From assembly GCA_900323505.1 (NCBI GenBank), contig OOIN01000043.1, forward strand, positions 682,001-746,000: a stretch of 64,000 bases of DNA. Reading direction: 5' to 3'. The translations under genes and the position numbers were made by a program. The notes under the pieces were generated by a model. That model ran no database searches, was not told where the DNA came from, and was given only the letters and a program-made list of their open reading frames with translations. The stretch comes from Ustilago trichophora (lineage: Eukaryota; Basidiomycota; Ustilaginomycetes; Ustilaginales; Ustilaginaceae). Below, one piece after another: positions 20,101-30,954 of this stretch. How positions within the stretch are numbered: position 1 is the first letter of the stretch; each line of letters opens with the position of its first letter.

Positions 20101-20654
20101 GGCAACATGGTGCTCCAAGGATATCAGGTTTAGCACCATACTCCCCTCAATCCAGATTTTATACCATTGCACCTTCGCACACTGTCTGTGAAAAAGCTGC
20201 GCCTGACGTCTGATGCCCTCTTGCCAGTGATAGGCAGCCAGAGAGCTGTGTCAAGTAGGAGCATTAGAAACCCAAGGAGGAGTGAAGCGCTGAATCAAAA
20301 TGTTAGATCTACTGTAGCCAAGATCGGCGCGCGATGAAAGCTGGAATTCGGAAGAGGGCTTTTTGGAGCGGATCACGCTGCACGCCCGCATCCACATTTC
20401 GCATCCACCCCTTCGTCCAATCCAACCAACACTCTCAACGTCATCCTTGGTCTATTGTCGACCTTGCCTCGCATCTCACCACGAAGCAGAAAAGCTACAA
20501 GGCAGTAAGGACGGTCAAAGCTCCAATTTGCGGCTCTGCAGCTAACTCACGCGCACAACAGCGTCGTGTGACTTCTGACTCCGCGTAGCATACGCGTCGA
20601 CAACCACCTCAGAACGATCATCACCAGTCTTACGGAGAGGAGAGTGCGGCAGCG
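20101..20654. other. ATG5 3' region and TAF12 promoter region
   Basis: 554 bp between tandem genes. No gene is recognised. The last 200 bases are C/A-rich leader-like sequence. Confidence 0.5.
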
Positions 20655-21266
20655 ATGAACAACCAGGGACAGCAACCCGGCCAACCGGGTGGAAATGGTC
20701 AACAACGGCCCCCTCAACTCCCGCAAGGTCCACCCCAAACTGCAGCCCAAGCAGCTCAATACAAGGCCGCACTCATCCAGCAGCAGCAAGCTATGCGCGC
20801 ACAAGCTCTCGCACAGCACCAAGCTCAGCAGCAGCAGCAGCAGCAGCAGCAACAGGGTCAGTCATCTGCACAGCCTCAGCAGCCAGCACCGCAGCAGCAG
20901 CAAGGGCAACCCCAACAGCAGGCGGCCAATTTGCAGGCCTTGCAAGCATTGGTGCAGAACAATCCGCAGGGCCTAGCTGCGTTATTCCAAGCTGCCAGGG
21001 AGGGAAAAATTAGCCCGGAACAGCTGGCGCAGCTGAAGGCGTTTATTGGTGCTCATCAACAGGCCCAGGCGCAACAACAGGGGCAGGTCAGACCGCCGCA
21101 ACAGCAGCAACAGCCCCAGCAACAGATGAACATGCAGCAGCAGCAGCAACAACAACAAATTCGCCCCCCTCAACCCCCTCAACAGCAGCAGCAGCAGCCA
21201 AACTTGCAGCAGCAGCAACAGATGGCAGCCGCGCTCCAGCAACAGCTCCAGCAACAGCAGCGTCAA

Positions 21267-21301
<35 letters not shown>

Positions 21302-23012
21302 GCAGCAACAGCAACAGCAGAACCCTGCACTTGCTCGCCCGCACCAAGTTCCTGGCGCACCAGTGCAACCACAGATTCCACAGACCGAGCAAGCTCTGCT
21401 AGAGCAATTCAACCGAATCGCCCAACCGCTCAAGATGAAGGTGCAAGCGCTCGAAAGTGCGTTGGGCAACGCAAATTTGAAGCCAGAGGATCGACAGCAG
21501 TGTCAGAACGCGTTGCAGGAGACGAGAAATCAGCAAGCTGCGCTAGCAAAGCAGATTCAGATCGTAAGGGAAAGCTTCAGGCAGCAACAACAGCAACAAC
21601 AACAGCAGCAGCAGCAGCAACAACAACAACAACAACAGCAGCAGCAAGTAAAGCCAGCGACACCGGTTCAAGCACCCACTCCAGTAGCAGCAGGGGTGGG
21701 TACACCGCAGCAACAGCAACAGCAGCAGACTGCGAGCCCTGCACCTGCTGTGCCAGTGACAGCTGCGACACCTGCCACTCCTGCCCCAGCCCCAGCGACT
21801 GCAGTGACGGGTACGCCAAAATCGCAAGCCAAAGCGACACCTAAGGCACCCGCCAAGAGCAAGGCCGCAGCGAAGAAGGAGAAGGAAGCCAAAGAGAAAG
21901 AAGAGAAGGAGAAGAAGGAGAAAGAGGCAAAAGAGGCAAAAGCCAAATCTGCTGCTGCCGCCAAGGGGAAGGCTGCTGCAGCAACACCAGCGGCGGCTGA
22001 AGCAGCGGGCGCCGGTGCAAAGTCCTCCCCCGTCACTGCGGGTGCTACTTCCGCGCCAAATTCTGGTGCTGCGATTGGGTCTACCGCGGCAACGCCGGCG
22101 CCGACTACTCCAGCGGGATCATCCAAGCCGATTCCCTCGTCAACCGCCCCTGGCGGAGGACCAGTCACCACCCCTGCTCCTGGAGGCGCAACCACTCCCA
22201 CAGCAGCGACAGTGGGCGGAACCCCCGTGACCGCCCTCTCTGCTGCTGCAGCATCCTATGCCAACGTCGCCATCCCTCCCGTCCTCAACGTTAGCGGAAA
22301 CAGTGCTCCTGAGCCCTATCCCAACACATCGGGTCCACGTTCGAGCATGACCCAAGGCTTGGGTGTGCCACCGGTTATTGGAACTCCTGCTATCCTGAGC
22401 AGGCCCAATCCAACCGGCCCCGGTACGGGCAGTGAAGGCGACGCCGCTCTGGACGATCTACTTGGTTTGCCCAATAAGAATGGAGGCATGAACAACGCCG
22501 ACGAACTTTTGGGACTACCAAGCGAAGACCCCAACGCAGACCTAGCAACAGCTGCAGCTGCAACAGCCTCGGCTGCGCTCTCCTCCACCACCTCTACCAC
22601 TCTTCCCCCTACCGCCATCTCATCCCCCTTCACCACCACCGCCGCTGCCACTACGAACCCTACCACCTCGACCAACCCCACATCCTCGATCCTGACAAAG
22701 CGCAAAATCAGCGATCTCATCTCGGAGCTCGACTCGAAAGAGAAACTCGAAGGCGCGGTTGAAGATCTGCTTCTCGAACTAGCCGACGAGTTCATCGAAA
22801 GCGTCACTACCATGGGTTGTAGATTGGCAAAGCATAGGAAAGGAGACAAGTTGGAAGTGAGAGACGTTCAGTTGCACTTGGAGAGGAATTGGAATTTGAG
22901 AGTTCCTTTCCCAGGAGCTGTACCGATCGCCCCACCGAGGACCAAGGTTGTTCAGGGTGGCGGGACGGGTGGCGCTGCAGCAGGCGCAGGTGGTGCGGGT
23001 GGTGGAAAGTAA
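20655..23012 (+). CDS. TAF12: TFIID/SAGA subunit TAF12 with long poly-Gln region
   Basis: 785 residues. The defining part is the C-terminal histone fold at about 681-754: KRKISDLISELDSKEKLEGA, then DLLLELADEFIESVTTMGCRLAKHRK and LEVRDVQLHLERNWN. TAF12 pairs through this H2B-like fold with TAF4 in TFIID and with Ada1 in SAGA. The N-terminal 330 residues are dominated by Gln runs coded by mixed CAG/CAA. A segment without Gln runs (LLEQFNRIAQPLKMKVQALESAL) lies between them, followed by Ala/Thr/Pro and Lys/Glu-rich stretches. The Gln runs are likely to be length-polymorphic. Confidence 0.92.
21267..21320. repeat. CAG/CAA trinucleotide run in TAF12
   Basis: Nearly pure CAA/CAG codons coding about 18 consecutive Gln. 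Similar shorter runs lie at about 20827-20853 and 21583-21650. The mix of both codons would reduce slippage compared with pure CAG. Confidence 0.85.
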
Positions 23013-23405
23013 GACAAGATCGTTGACAGTGCAGTAATGCAGGTTTCGATGTCGTTTTGGATCTCACCATTGTCTTGTCTGTGTGTCTGTGAATGTCTGT
23101 CTGTGTGCAGAGCTCAAGCTTCGTCTGACCCCCGGTGAAGAAACCTCAGAAGGGTCGCAACTGCTCTCAAAGGCTCAACGAGGTGCCCGTGAACAAAATC
23201 CTCTTTGCAGAGCATCGACAACTCTCAGCTTTCAAGCCCACAGACAACGCTCATACAAAGAATGAGTCTCACAAGCATCCAGAGACGCACTGCAGAGGTC
23301 GAAGACTTTCAGATCGCATTCACCGACACAAGTAGCTTGCCAATATTTACACCTTCCAGTTTGATTCCATCAAGCTCATTCCCCTGCAACCCCTTGTCCC
23401 TGCGA
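23013..23405. other. Convergent 3' regions of TAF12 and the next gene
   Basis: 393 bp between two stop codons, with a TGTCTGTGTGTCTGTG-like stretch near 23075-23108. Nothing else is recognised. Confidence 0.5.
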
Positions 23406-25511
23406 TCAGACGTACACCCGTCCATGCCAGCAATCTCGTTCGGGCCTCTTGCTGGGCTGGTAGGGCTTCTTGAAGACTATCATTTCGTATTTGATTCCTT
23501 TTTTCTTCGGTTCGACTGTTGCTGCAGCCGCTGAGTTGAGTTTGGGCTTCGGCTGGCTGTTGGGAAGGTTTCCCTTTGCCTTTGGCTTGACCTCGCCAGT
23601 TTTGGCCGTGGAATGGGTCTTGATGAGGGTCGGATTGTTGGTTATGGGCTTTGTGCTGCTGCTGGGATGGATGGCAGGCTTACCAATGGGATTGAGCTTT
23701 TTCTTGGCCGGCTTCAAAGGCGTACTCGAGCTACTAGTCGGGAGATTGACTTTGATGATAGTGGAATCGCTGGAGCTGCTCGTGTCGATTTTCTTGCGCT
23801 TGCCCAGGCTCGGGTGTTCCAGCTTGTGATTGACGACGGGAGGTTGGCCTCTCCCTTTGCCCTTGGCATCCTCTTCACCACTATTTTGCTTCTGGGTGGC
23901 GGTCGAGGAGCCGGTACCGTTGGAAGCCTTGTCGATGCCTGCTGCACTGTCCTTCAGAGCTCCTCTTGTAGGCGTCTCACCCAGGTAGGCTTCGTACTTC
24001 TTATTGAGGTTTTGGAGCAAGACGTTCTTGTCATCCTTGTCCCGATGGTCTTTGGACTCAGCTTTATTCGCGGTCACAGGTGTGGTCCAGTTCCTGAGAG
24101 ATCCAGGAGAGGAAGCGAGTCCCAGGCCCACTGAAGCCACAGAGGTGGCGAGCAGCTTCGAATGGATGCCAAGAGGCGACGCTTTGCCGAGATGTTTGAG
24201 CGGTTCAGTGACAAGCGCTGGATGCTTCGTCGGCATGTTCAGTGTTTGCTTCTCAGCGTCAGCATTTCTGGTGCTTCCGGCCTTAGCTTTAGCAGCGAGA
24301 GGAGTCTTGCTGGTTGACGCAGCCCCTGGCTTGATAGTGGCGCTGGCGGTCGACAATTTTGCAATCTCACTGCGGGTCTCCTTGCCTGCACTCTTGCTCT
24401 GTGACTGGCTGCTAGTCGCACTGCCCATATTTCCTTTCTTGCCTTTCTTCTTCTTTGCCTTGCCCTTGCTAGCATTATTTGGATGAAAGAAGCCTGCATA
24501 GCTTGGGTGAAACAGAGAGTCGTCGCCGTGAGATTTGGCGTAGAGCGCCTCAAACATGGCTTCATTGAACGCGAGTCCGTAGCCGTCATCATAATCGTCA
24601 TGGTAGTCCAAACCCGAGTTGTAGAAATCGTAGCCATAGTCGTCGCCATATACATCGTCATAGTCGTCGTAGAGACCAGTCAAATCGCCTGGATAGTGCG
24701 AGTCCATGTGATTGGGATCCTTGAGAAGCGCTTCGTAGAGCGATTCGTGGAACGTTGCATCTTCATCATCCATGTCCCAGTCCTCGTCTGAATCTGTCTC
24801 CTCATCTCCGCTAATGCGATCCGACTCGCCGACTGCGTTGTTCTGTCTAAGGTTGCGTCGTGACTCAGCTTTGTCAAGCGCAGCCGCCACATGCTTGCTG
24901 AGTGAAGTCTCGGGCTTGCCGAGCTTGCTGCTCAGATGTTCGAACATGGAATTCGGTTTTGGACAACAGCAAGTGCCTCCAGCGTTCGAGCCGTTGGCGG
25001 AGCCAGCGCCATGGACATGCTCTTGGTAAATCAGACTAGGGGTCGTCTTGCCACCATGCTGCTGCGAGATGACACTGGCCCAATCCGAGCCGAAGATGGC
25101 GCAGAACACCTCTTCACCAAACTTGACCATGGCTTCCCTCCTACCCACCAAGTCCTCGTCGTACTTCTGGAGCTCGACGCGGAGCATGCGCGTCTTCTGA
25201 CGGAGATAGAGAGATTTCTGGCGATCGTGCTCCGTAGCCTGACGTGGTGTCAGTGCAAAAAGCTGCAGAGGCGGAAGTGTTTTGACGATAGGGGACAATG
25301 CTTCCGCTTCTGTGGATTCGATGGGACATGTTGAGAGGTTCTGCGTCGCAATCGATTCTGCTTGGGCCTTTCTGGACTTGTTGAGTTGCTCGAGGTAGGC
25401 TGCATGGTTAGCTGGATTGAGGACGGGGTCTGAAGCTTGTTGAAAGTGAGTCCCTAAGATTTCCTGCAAGACCTGCCGGAACCAGGCCCTTGCGGGGTCA
25501 TTGGTTGCCAT
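23406..25511 (-). CDS. Unrecognised protein with acidic Asp/Tyr-rich centre
   Basis: 701 residues, single exon, ATG at 25511. I do not recognise the family. The N-terminal 170 residues look folded and helical (ARAWFRQVLQEILGTHFQQA, then LYLRQKTRMLRVELQKYDE, VKFGEEVFCAIFGSDWASVI). A short Cys-rich GGTCCCPKPNSMFEHL follows. The centre is very acidic with repeated Asp/Tyr (DDYDDVYGDDYGYDFY), and ends in a basic KGKAKKKKGKKG. The C-terminal half is Ser/Lys/Thr-rich and probably disordered, closing with a conserved-looking KKGIKYEMIVFKKPYQPS. Alternating acid and base blocks suggest a nuclear or scaffold protein, but that is only inference. Confidence 0.75.
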   Translation of the reverse strand: MATNDPARAWFRQVLQEILGTHFQQASDPVLNPANHAAYLEQLNKSRKAQAESIATQNLSTCPIESTEAEALSPIVKTLPPLQLFALTPRQATEHDRQKSLYLRQKTRMLRVELQKYDEDLVGRREAMVKFGEEVFCAIFGSDWASVISQQHGGKTTPSLIYQEHVHGAGSANGSNAGGTCCCPKPNSMFEHLSSKLGKPETSLSKHVAAALDKAESRRNLRQNNAVGESDRISGDEETDSDEDWDMDDEDATFHESLYEALLKDPNHMDSHYPGDLTGLYDDYDDVYGDDYGYDFYNSGLDYHDDYDDGYGLAFNEAMFEALYAKSHGDDSLFHPSYAGFFHPNNASKGKAKKKKGKKGNMGSATSSQSQSKSAGKETRSEIAKLSTASATIKPGAASTSKTPLAAKAKAGSTRNADAEKQTLNMPTKHPALVTEPLKHLGKASPLGIHSKLLATSVASVGLGLASSPGSLRNWTTPVTANKAESKDHRDKDDKNVLLQNLNKKYEAYLGETPTRGALKDSAAGIDKASNGTGSSTATQKQNSGEEDAKGKGRGQPPVVNHKLEHPSLGKRKKIDTSSSSDSTIIKVNLPTSSSSTPLKPAKKKLNPIGKPAIHPSSSTKPITNNPTLIKTHSTAKTGEVKPKAKGNLPNSQPKPKLNSAAAATVEPKKKGIKYEMIVFKKPYQPSKRPERDCWHGRVYV

Positions 25512-26071
25512 GATGGGTAGCCAAGAGCGTGGCTGGGTGTATTTTCAAAGATGTGTTTGAGTGATGGTATGCGAAAAAAGAATGTGGACAGAAGAGAGCA
25601 TGTGTGAAAAAGCAAAAGAAGTGGTGGTGGAAAGGGAAAAAAGTGGTAGGAGAGAAGTGAGAGAGCTCAGTACTGCCTGAAGTGATTGAGACAATCGGCA
25701 TGGTGGGAACTATGCGTGACGACTGAAAGTGTAGGCGCTTTCTACACAGTCACAGTTTAGAGCTCAGCCGCATTTTGTTAGGCACTTTGTCGATGTTTTG
25801 CGAGAAGTGTAATGTAATCCACGTCTCCTTTGTTCCCAAAGGATCACGCACGGTCCTCTTTTCAGCTCTGCAATACTTGGTGGACTGTGAGCTGAAGCAC
25901 AGCAAGGCCTAGAGCGTTGCGCTTTCCGCTGATTCATCTCATTTCAGCAGCCACACGCGCCGCCTCTTCATTGTTGCAAGATGCACAACACTCCCCAACA
26001 CTCTCCTAGAGTCACATCGATTCGAAAGAAACAGAGATTGACATTGCACATCATCTTGCTCTCTTGCTCAT
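25512..26071. other. Intergenic between NOC4 and the 701-residue gene
   Basis: 560 bp, both genes on the minus strand. On the minus strand the part next to the 701-residue start is T/C-rich (25560-25650), a typical promoter pyrimidine stretch. No gene is recognised. Confidence 0.5.
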
Positions 26072-28645
26072 TTAGGCAAAGCTGAACAGTGACGCACAAA
26101 CATCATGCTGTCCAGTCTGATCAACTTTGCGCTTCTTGGCCCTCTCTGCTCGCTTCAACTCCTCGATGGCCTCCCTTGCCTCTCGCTCTTCTGCATCCTC
26201 GTCATCATCATCTACTGCACCACCGAGCTTACGCTTACGCTCTGCACGTTCGCGCTCAATCTCCTCCTCTTCTTCCTTCTCTGCCGCTGCGATCGAATTC
26301 TTCGCGCGAACACGTCCAGATTCGGACGGGAAGATATCCACCCGGTTGCAAGAGGTGGTGTCAGTCGATCCGCCCGCGCCGAATCCACCCGGCAAGCTGT
26401 ATGCCAATGCAGGGATCGCGCGGCGACGAGGAGCCTCGCCAGGCTTGGTGATGGGCTTGTTGAGCGTCTTTTTGGTCTCGGTCTCGAACAGCGTACCGTA
26501 GGTGATGTCGAGGAAGTCGTCTAAACTGTATCGTTCGCGAGTGAAAGGCTCGGCCAAGATGCGGGCCAGAGAAGTGACAGAGCCGAGGTAGTGCGCTTCC
26601 CCAGGCAAAATGCTGCCCTCGTCGGCGCCCATTGCCGGTCCACCGCTGTTACCCTTTGCTACAGCAGCAGCACCAAACGAGGCAAGCTCCCAGAGCGAGC
26701 TCTCGAGCGCGTGCGTCTTGAGCGGGTCTGTTTCTTCTGGGTTGAAAGGATCCTCCACGCCGGCGGGACCAATGTTGAGCCTGTCGCCATCCCATTCTTT
26801 GTGCACCATCGACATGCAGCGCGGGTGTCGCTTCAGCAGGTTATACACAAAGGGCACAACAGAAGCGATGGCGGCAGGCGGAGCGCGCAGACTGAGCCGC
26901 GACAGCCGCTTGGCAAAGCTAGCTACCAATGTCGAGGACAAGTGTGTCGACGACAAGAACGTCTCGAGGAGGCGCAGGAATCGTGCTCGATACTTCATGT
27001 GCAGCACCGAGGCGTCCAGCATGCCGTACAGGCGGGTATAGAACTGCGGGTAGTCCAGGTTGTGCTTTGTGACCAGAGTGAAGATGGCGTTGAGGGCCAG
27101 CAAAGCCGTTGCGCCGCGAGAGTCGAGACACGAAACCAGGAAGTCATGAAGGAGGGTGGGCTTGGTGAGATTCGGAAGGATCTGTGCATGCAAGCGGACG
27201 AGGACTTCGTGCGTTGCTGCGAGACTCAGCTCACCCCCGATGAATGAGCCCTTGGGGACATCAGCGGCAGCGGCGGATGCCTCGGTCTGACGACGAGGTA
27301 GAAGCAGATCAATCCACGCAGTGGAGAAGGCGGCTCGTTGAGCGCCCATGCTGTGCAAAGACTCGTGGTATGTTCTCCTCCTGCGCTTGCCCGCACCAGC
27401 TGCACGGGCAGCAGCACCGAGACCGCCAACCGACTTCTTGTCTGCCGCTCGGCGCTGTTCTCCTGCAGTAGCGCCTGCTCGGGCCTCACCCTCGTCATCC
27501 GAGTCGGAGAACCAACCGGCCATGTCATCCTCGTCGTCCTCCTCCGCATCGGAATCTCCATCGTCGACCACAGAAAGTCCTTTACCGTTGGCAGCAGCAG
27601 CAGCTTTCTTCTTCTTCTTCTTCCCTCCGGTACCCAGTGGCGGAATCGACAACTCGTCGACCAAGAAATTGTTCAGATCCTCGGCACTTGTCGGGATGGC
27701 AGTGAGCTGAATCAACAGAGCCAGTGTGTTTGCGCGCAGCTGCGTGTTGCCGACAATGCTGGACGAAGGCCGGCGCAGAGCAAGACTGATCTCGCGCAAT
27801 GTGGCGAATCGGACATCGTCGTACTCCTCCAAACCGCTCTGCACGAATTTGGTCCTCACGTCTTCGGGTACGCCCGAGTCGACACGGACGACTTGATGCC
27901 TTGTTCCTGCTTCACCGTTGCCGAGCTTTGCGAGGCTGGGTGGACCTGCGATGAGGGCGAGGGTGATCGCGCGCCAGGGAGAGGTGGACCAGAAAGCTTG
28001 AGTGGACTGAATCGGCTCGGGAGCGTCCTTCTTGCTGCTGCTTGACGCGGACTTGGCTTGGGCTTTGGCCATTGCTGCAGCGGCTGAGATACGAGTAAGA
28101 GAGCTGGAGGCGGTGGTTTGCAACTCCACCAGCATCTGAAGAGCCTCGAGGCGCAGACCCTCAACTTCGTGTCCTAGCAATCCACAGAAAAGCTCAATCG
28201 TCTCGTTCCATCGCATCCTGATCCAATCTGCCACCTTGTTCTGAGCTTCTCTTGCCTTTGCTGATGCACTTGCATCCACAGTCTTGTTTCCGGCCTTAGC
28301 GCCATAGGAGAGAATGTATCCATCCTGGTCGACATCCTTATCGAACGGAATCTTGTCATCGCCACAGAGCGACTTCATCGACCTGACCAGAACGAGAGCT
28401 GCACGGTGCAGTGCGACGGCAGCCTCCTTCTTCTCCTTTGTGGTTCGGTCGGCGCCAACTTTTGCAAGCTTCTTGGAGAGCGTAAGCAGATCAGAAAGTG
28501 GGTTGAGGTCGGACGAGGACAGAAGGGCCGACTGGAGCGCTTGCACTTGCTCCAAGACTGAAGTCGGGGCTGAGCTCGAGCTCGGGCTGGAGCCGGACTT
28601 GGAGCTTGAGCCAGCCTTTTTGCTGGTTGTTGTTGCTTTTGCCAT
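26072..28645 (-). CDS. NOC4: Nucleolar complex protein 4 (40S assembly)
   Basis: 857 residues, single exon. The N-terminal half is helical repeat-like (WIRMRWNETIELFCGLLGHE, then LRLEALQMLVELQTTA). The C-terminal part carries the CBF/Noc domain: LLHDFLVSCLDSRGATALLALNAIF, then LDYPQFYTRLYGMLD, AIASVVPFVYNLLKRHPRC, DPFNPEETDP and YSLDDFLDITYGTLF. The block order identifies Noc4, which with Nop14 helps nuclear maturation and export of the small ribosomal subunit. An acidic linker (about 345-385) and a Lys-rich C-terminal tail fit a nucleolar protein. CGG/AAATTT motifs lie just upstream. Confidence 0.9.
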   Translation of the reverse strand: MAKATTTSKKAGSSSKSGSSPSSSSAPTSVLEQVQALQSALLSSSDLNPLSDLLTLSKKLAKVGADRTTKEKKEAAVALHRAALVLVRSMKSLCGDDKIPFDKDVDQDGYILSYGAKAGNKTVDASASAKAREAQNKVADWIRMRWNETIELFCGLLGHEVEGLRLEALQMLVELQTTASSSLTRISAAAAMAKAQAKSASSSSKKDAPEPIQSTQAFWSTSPWRAITLALIAGPPSLAKLGNGEAGTRHQVVRVDSGVPEDVRTKFVQSGLEEYDDVRFATLREISLALRRPSSSIVGNTQLRANTLALLIQLTAIPTSAEDLNNFLVDELSIPPLGTGGKKKKKKAAAAANGKGLSVVDDGDSDAEEDDEDDMAGWFSDSDDEGEARAGATAGEQRRAADKKSVGGLGAAARAAGAGKRRRRTYHESLHSMGAQRAAFSTAWIDLLLPRRQTEASAAAADVPKGSFIGGELSLAATHEVLVRLHAQILPNLTKPTLLHDFLVSCLDSRGATALLALNAIFTLVTKHNLDYPQFYTRLYGMLDASVLHMKYRARFLRLLETFLSSTHLSSTLVASFAKRLSRLSLRAPPAAIASVVPFVYNLLKRHPRCMSMVHKEWDGDRLNIGPAGVEDPFNPEETDPLKTHALESSLWELASFGAAAVAKGNSGGPAMGADEGSILPGEAHYLGSVTSLARILAEPFTRERYSLDDFLDITYGTLFETETKKTLNKPITKPGEAPRRRAIPALAYSLPGGFGAGGSTDTTSCNRVDIFPSESGRVRAKNSIAAAEKEEEEEIERERAERKRKLGGAVDDDDEDAEEREAREAIEELKRAERAKKRKVDQTGQHDVCASLFSFA

Positions 28646-29226
28646 CTTTGCAAGTGATATGGGACTGCGAAGTTTGACGGTAATGGCAAGAGGGAAGTTG
28701 CGAGAAGTAAGATGGCTCGCACGAGGTGAAAGGTGTCTTTAGGAAATTTGGGTGTTGCTCTGCTTTCCGAAATTTTTTCGGGCTGAGAAGCAGAAAAAAC
28801 AAAAACGCTCTGTTCAAATTTCGGATTTCGGATTTCGGTAGCTCAGGGTCTGAATTGCCAAAAAGCAGATCCTTCTACGACTTTGAAGCAAAGCCCCTCT
28901 GCTTCCGTCTACGGTCACCTCCTCTCTTAGAGCCAGCACCTGTAGCTGCTCACGTTCCATACACGTAAATGTAGCACAGAATACGCTCGACACAAATTCC
29001 AAAAAGGAGTCAAGGCAAGGGGACATTGCGCAATGAAAGTTGAGATTGGCGAAGATGCGATGGTACGACGGATCAGATGAGTATGTATGTACATCGACGA
29101 GATGCGGATGCATGTCGTCTCGTCGCCCGGACGAGTCGACAGCGATGATTAGAGAAAGATGCAGGAACAATATGCTATGCGAAGGAGAGCGAGACTGGAC
29201 AAAACACCAAAGGACCTTCGACGTTC
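28646..29226. promoter_or_regulatory. NOC4 upstream region with ATTTCGG repeats
   Basis: 581 bp holding the NOC4 promoter and the 3' region of the MAP kinase gene. Near NOC4 are GGAAATTTGGG (28742-28752), TTTCCGAAATTTTTTCGGG (28764-28782) and three tandem ATTTCGG units (28818-28838). They resemble the module ahead of KAE1/NCS2 and IMP3. Confidence 0.5.
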
Positions 29227-30954
29227 TCAGCGGAGGAGGGGCTGGAACTCCTGCACCTGATACCAAAGTTCCTTGCGCAAGTCTTCTTTGGTGATACTCT
29301 CCTTCTGCATGTCAAAGTAGAAAAAGTCGGGGTCAAGGCGGGGTGCGCCCGGCTCATCATCCGGATCGTGATAGGCCGACAGATACGGATGCTGGAGACA
29401 CTCTTCCACCGTAAGCCTGTTGCGAGGGTCAAAGGTGAGCGTCTTTTGCAAAAAGTCGATCGCCTCGGGGCTTGCTTTGGGGAAGAGTTGGCGGAAGTCT
29501 CTACGCTTGCGGAAGGGCATTGATCGAATGTAGTCGCGGGAACGGCGGCTGTTGATGTTGTGGAATTCTTCCAGTGTCGGAGTTCCCAGTACGTCCAAGA
29601 TGAGAGAGAGCTGCTGGTGATAGTCTCGCCCAGGGAAGAGAGGGCGACCGGTAAGCATTTCGGCCAGGATACAGCCGACAGCCCAGACATCGATGGCCTT
29701 GGTATACTGCTTGAAAGTTAGCATGATTTCGGGAGCGCGGTACCAACGCGTGGCAACGTACTCGGTCATGAATCCCGTATCCTGGTCCGCAGTGAGGACG
29801 GAGCGTGCCAAGCCAAAGTCGCATACCTTGAGATCGCAATTGGCATTGAGCAGCACGTTGCTGGGCTTCAGATCGCGGTGGATCACATCAGCACAGTGCA
29901 TCGGCTTGAGAGCACGCAGCGTCTGGTAGGTGAAGTATTGACAGTGGTCATCGGACAACTCTTGCGTTCGAATGACACGATGCAGATCCGTCTCCATGAG
30001 CTCTTGTACGAGATAGACCTCGGTAAACGCTTCGTAGGTGCTAGGCTTGATGATGTCGAGGATGCTGATGATGTTCTCGGACACGTCGCACTCTTGAAAG
30101 AATCGAAGCAGTTTCAGTTCACGCAAGGTGCGCAGGGCAAACATCTGGTGCTCAAAGGGCTGGATTTTCTTGATGGCTACCTTTTGACCCGTAGCGCGGT
30201 GGATGGCACTGCAGACGACACCGTAGGCGCCTTCCCCGATGATTTCGCAGACCTTGTACTTGCTGCCGACGCGGAAGCTGATGGCCGATTTGTGTTTTTC
30301 GTTGCGCGAAAGAGGTTGTTGCGGGTGAGCAGCAGCAGGAGCAGCGTTGGCATTTGTGTTTGATTTGGTCACAGCAGGTGCCGATGTATGAGCGGGAGGT
30401 TGATGCGATGGCGGTGGCAGTTGTGTGGATGGAGGCGGTGGTGGTGGCAGTTGTTTGTCCATGTGATAGGGTTCCGCAGCAGGCCGAGATGGTTTGGCAA
30501 TGGTTTCCATATGGAACCGAACATCGTCCACATCATGAGTTGGTGTGGACGGAGCATTAGACGAGATGGACGCCAGTGATTCCACGGAAGAGGTCGAGTG
30601 AGATTTCGACGGTGGACGATGTGATTGCGTTGTCACCGAGACCGCAGACACGCCCGAAGCAGCAACGACAGGCGCATAGGCAGTGCGATATTCGATAGGC
30701 CGAGAAGGAATGGCATGGTGAGGTGGAAGGGTTGACATGGAGCAAGAGGCAGATGTCGATGAATATGCGTGCGTATACGAGGGTACGTCGTGATGTGGAC
30801 GGCGAATACCGCATTCACCATCGGTTTCGGTCGAGATGGGAGAAGAAGAGACATTGGCAATCGACATGTTGGAGAGGTCGTATTGAAGCGCAGCGGCAGC
30901 AGAGTTGGAGCAAAAGTTGTCCAGGTAGACACGGGCGTGGTCAACGGCGGCCAT
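29227..30954 (-). CDS. KPP6: MAP kinase, Kpp6-type, with long N-terminal extension
   Basis: 575 residues. The kinase domain starts near residue 233 (YKVCEIIGEGAYGVVCSA). It has Lys262 in VAIKK, HRD at 359-361, DFG at 379-381 and the activation-loop TEY at 397-399. A Fus3/Kss1-class common docking motif is near 527-533 (AYHDPDD). Smuts have two kinases of this class; Kpp6 is the one known for an N-terminal extension and acts in appressorial penetration downstream of the pheromone/b pathway. Here the extension is 232 residues, Ser/His/Pro-rich with a polyproline run at 170-181, longer than the roughly 170 residues I recall for U. maydis. Three PRE-like sites lie upstream. Confidence 0.9.
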   Translation of the reverse strand: MAAVDHARVYLDNFCSNSAAAALQYDLSNMSIANVSSSPISTETDGECGIRRPHHDVPSYTHAYSSTSASCSMSTLPPHHAIPSRPIEYRTAYAPVVAASGVSAVSVTTQSHRPPSKSHSTSSVESLASISSNAPSTPTHDVDDVRFHMETIAKPSRPAAEPYHMDKQLPPPPPPSTQLPPPSHQPPAHTSAPAVTKSNTNANAAPAAAHPQQPLSRNEKHKSAISFRVGSKYKVCEIIGEGAYGVVCSAIHRATGQKVAIKKIQPFEHQMFALRTLRELKLLRFFQECDVSENIISILDIIKPSTYEAFTEVYLVQELMETDLHRVIRTQELSDDHCQYFTYQTLRALKPMHCADVIHRDLKPSNVLLNANCDLKVCDFGLARSVLTADQDTGFMTEYVATRWYRAPEIMLTFKQYTKAIDVWAVGCILAEMLTGRPLFPGRDYHQQLSLILDVLGTPTLEEFHNINSRRSRDYIRSMPFRKRRDFRQLFPKASPEAIDFLQKTLTFDPRNRLTVEECLQHPYLSAYHDPDDEPGAPRLDPDFFYFDMQKESITKEDLRKELWYQVQEFQPLLR

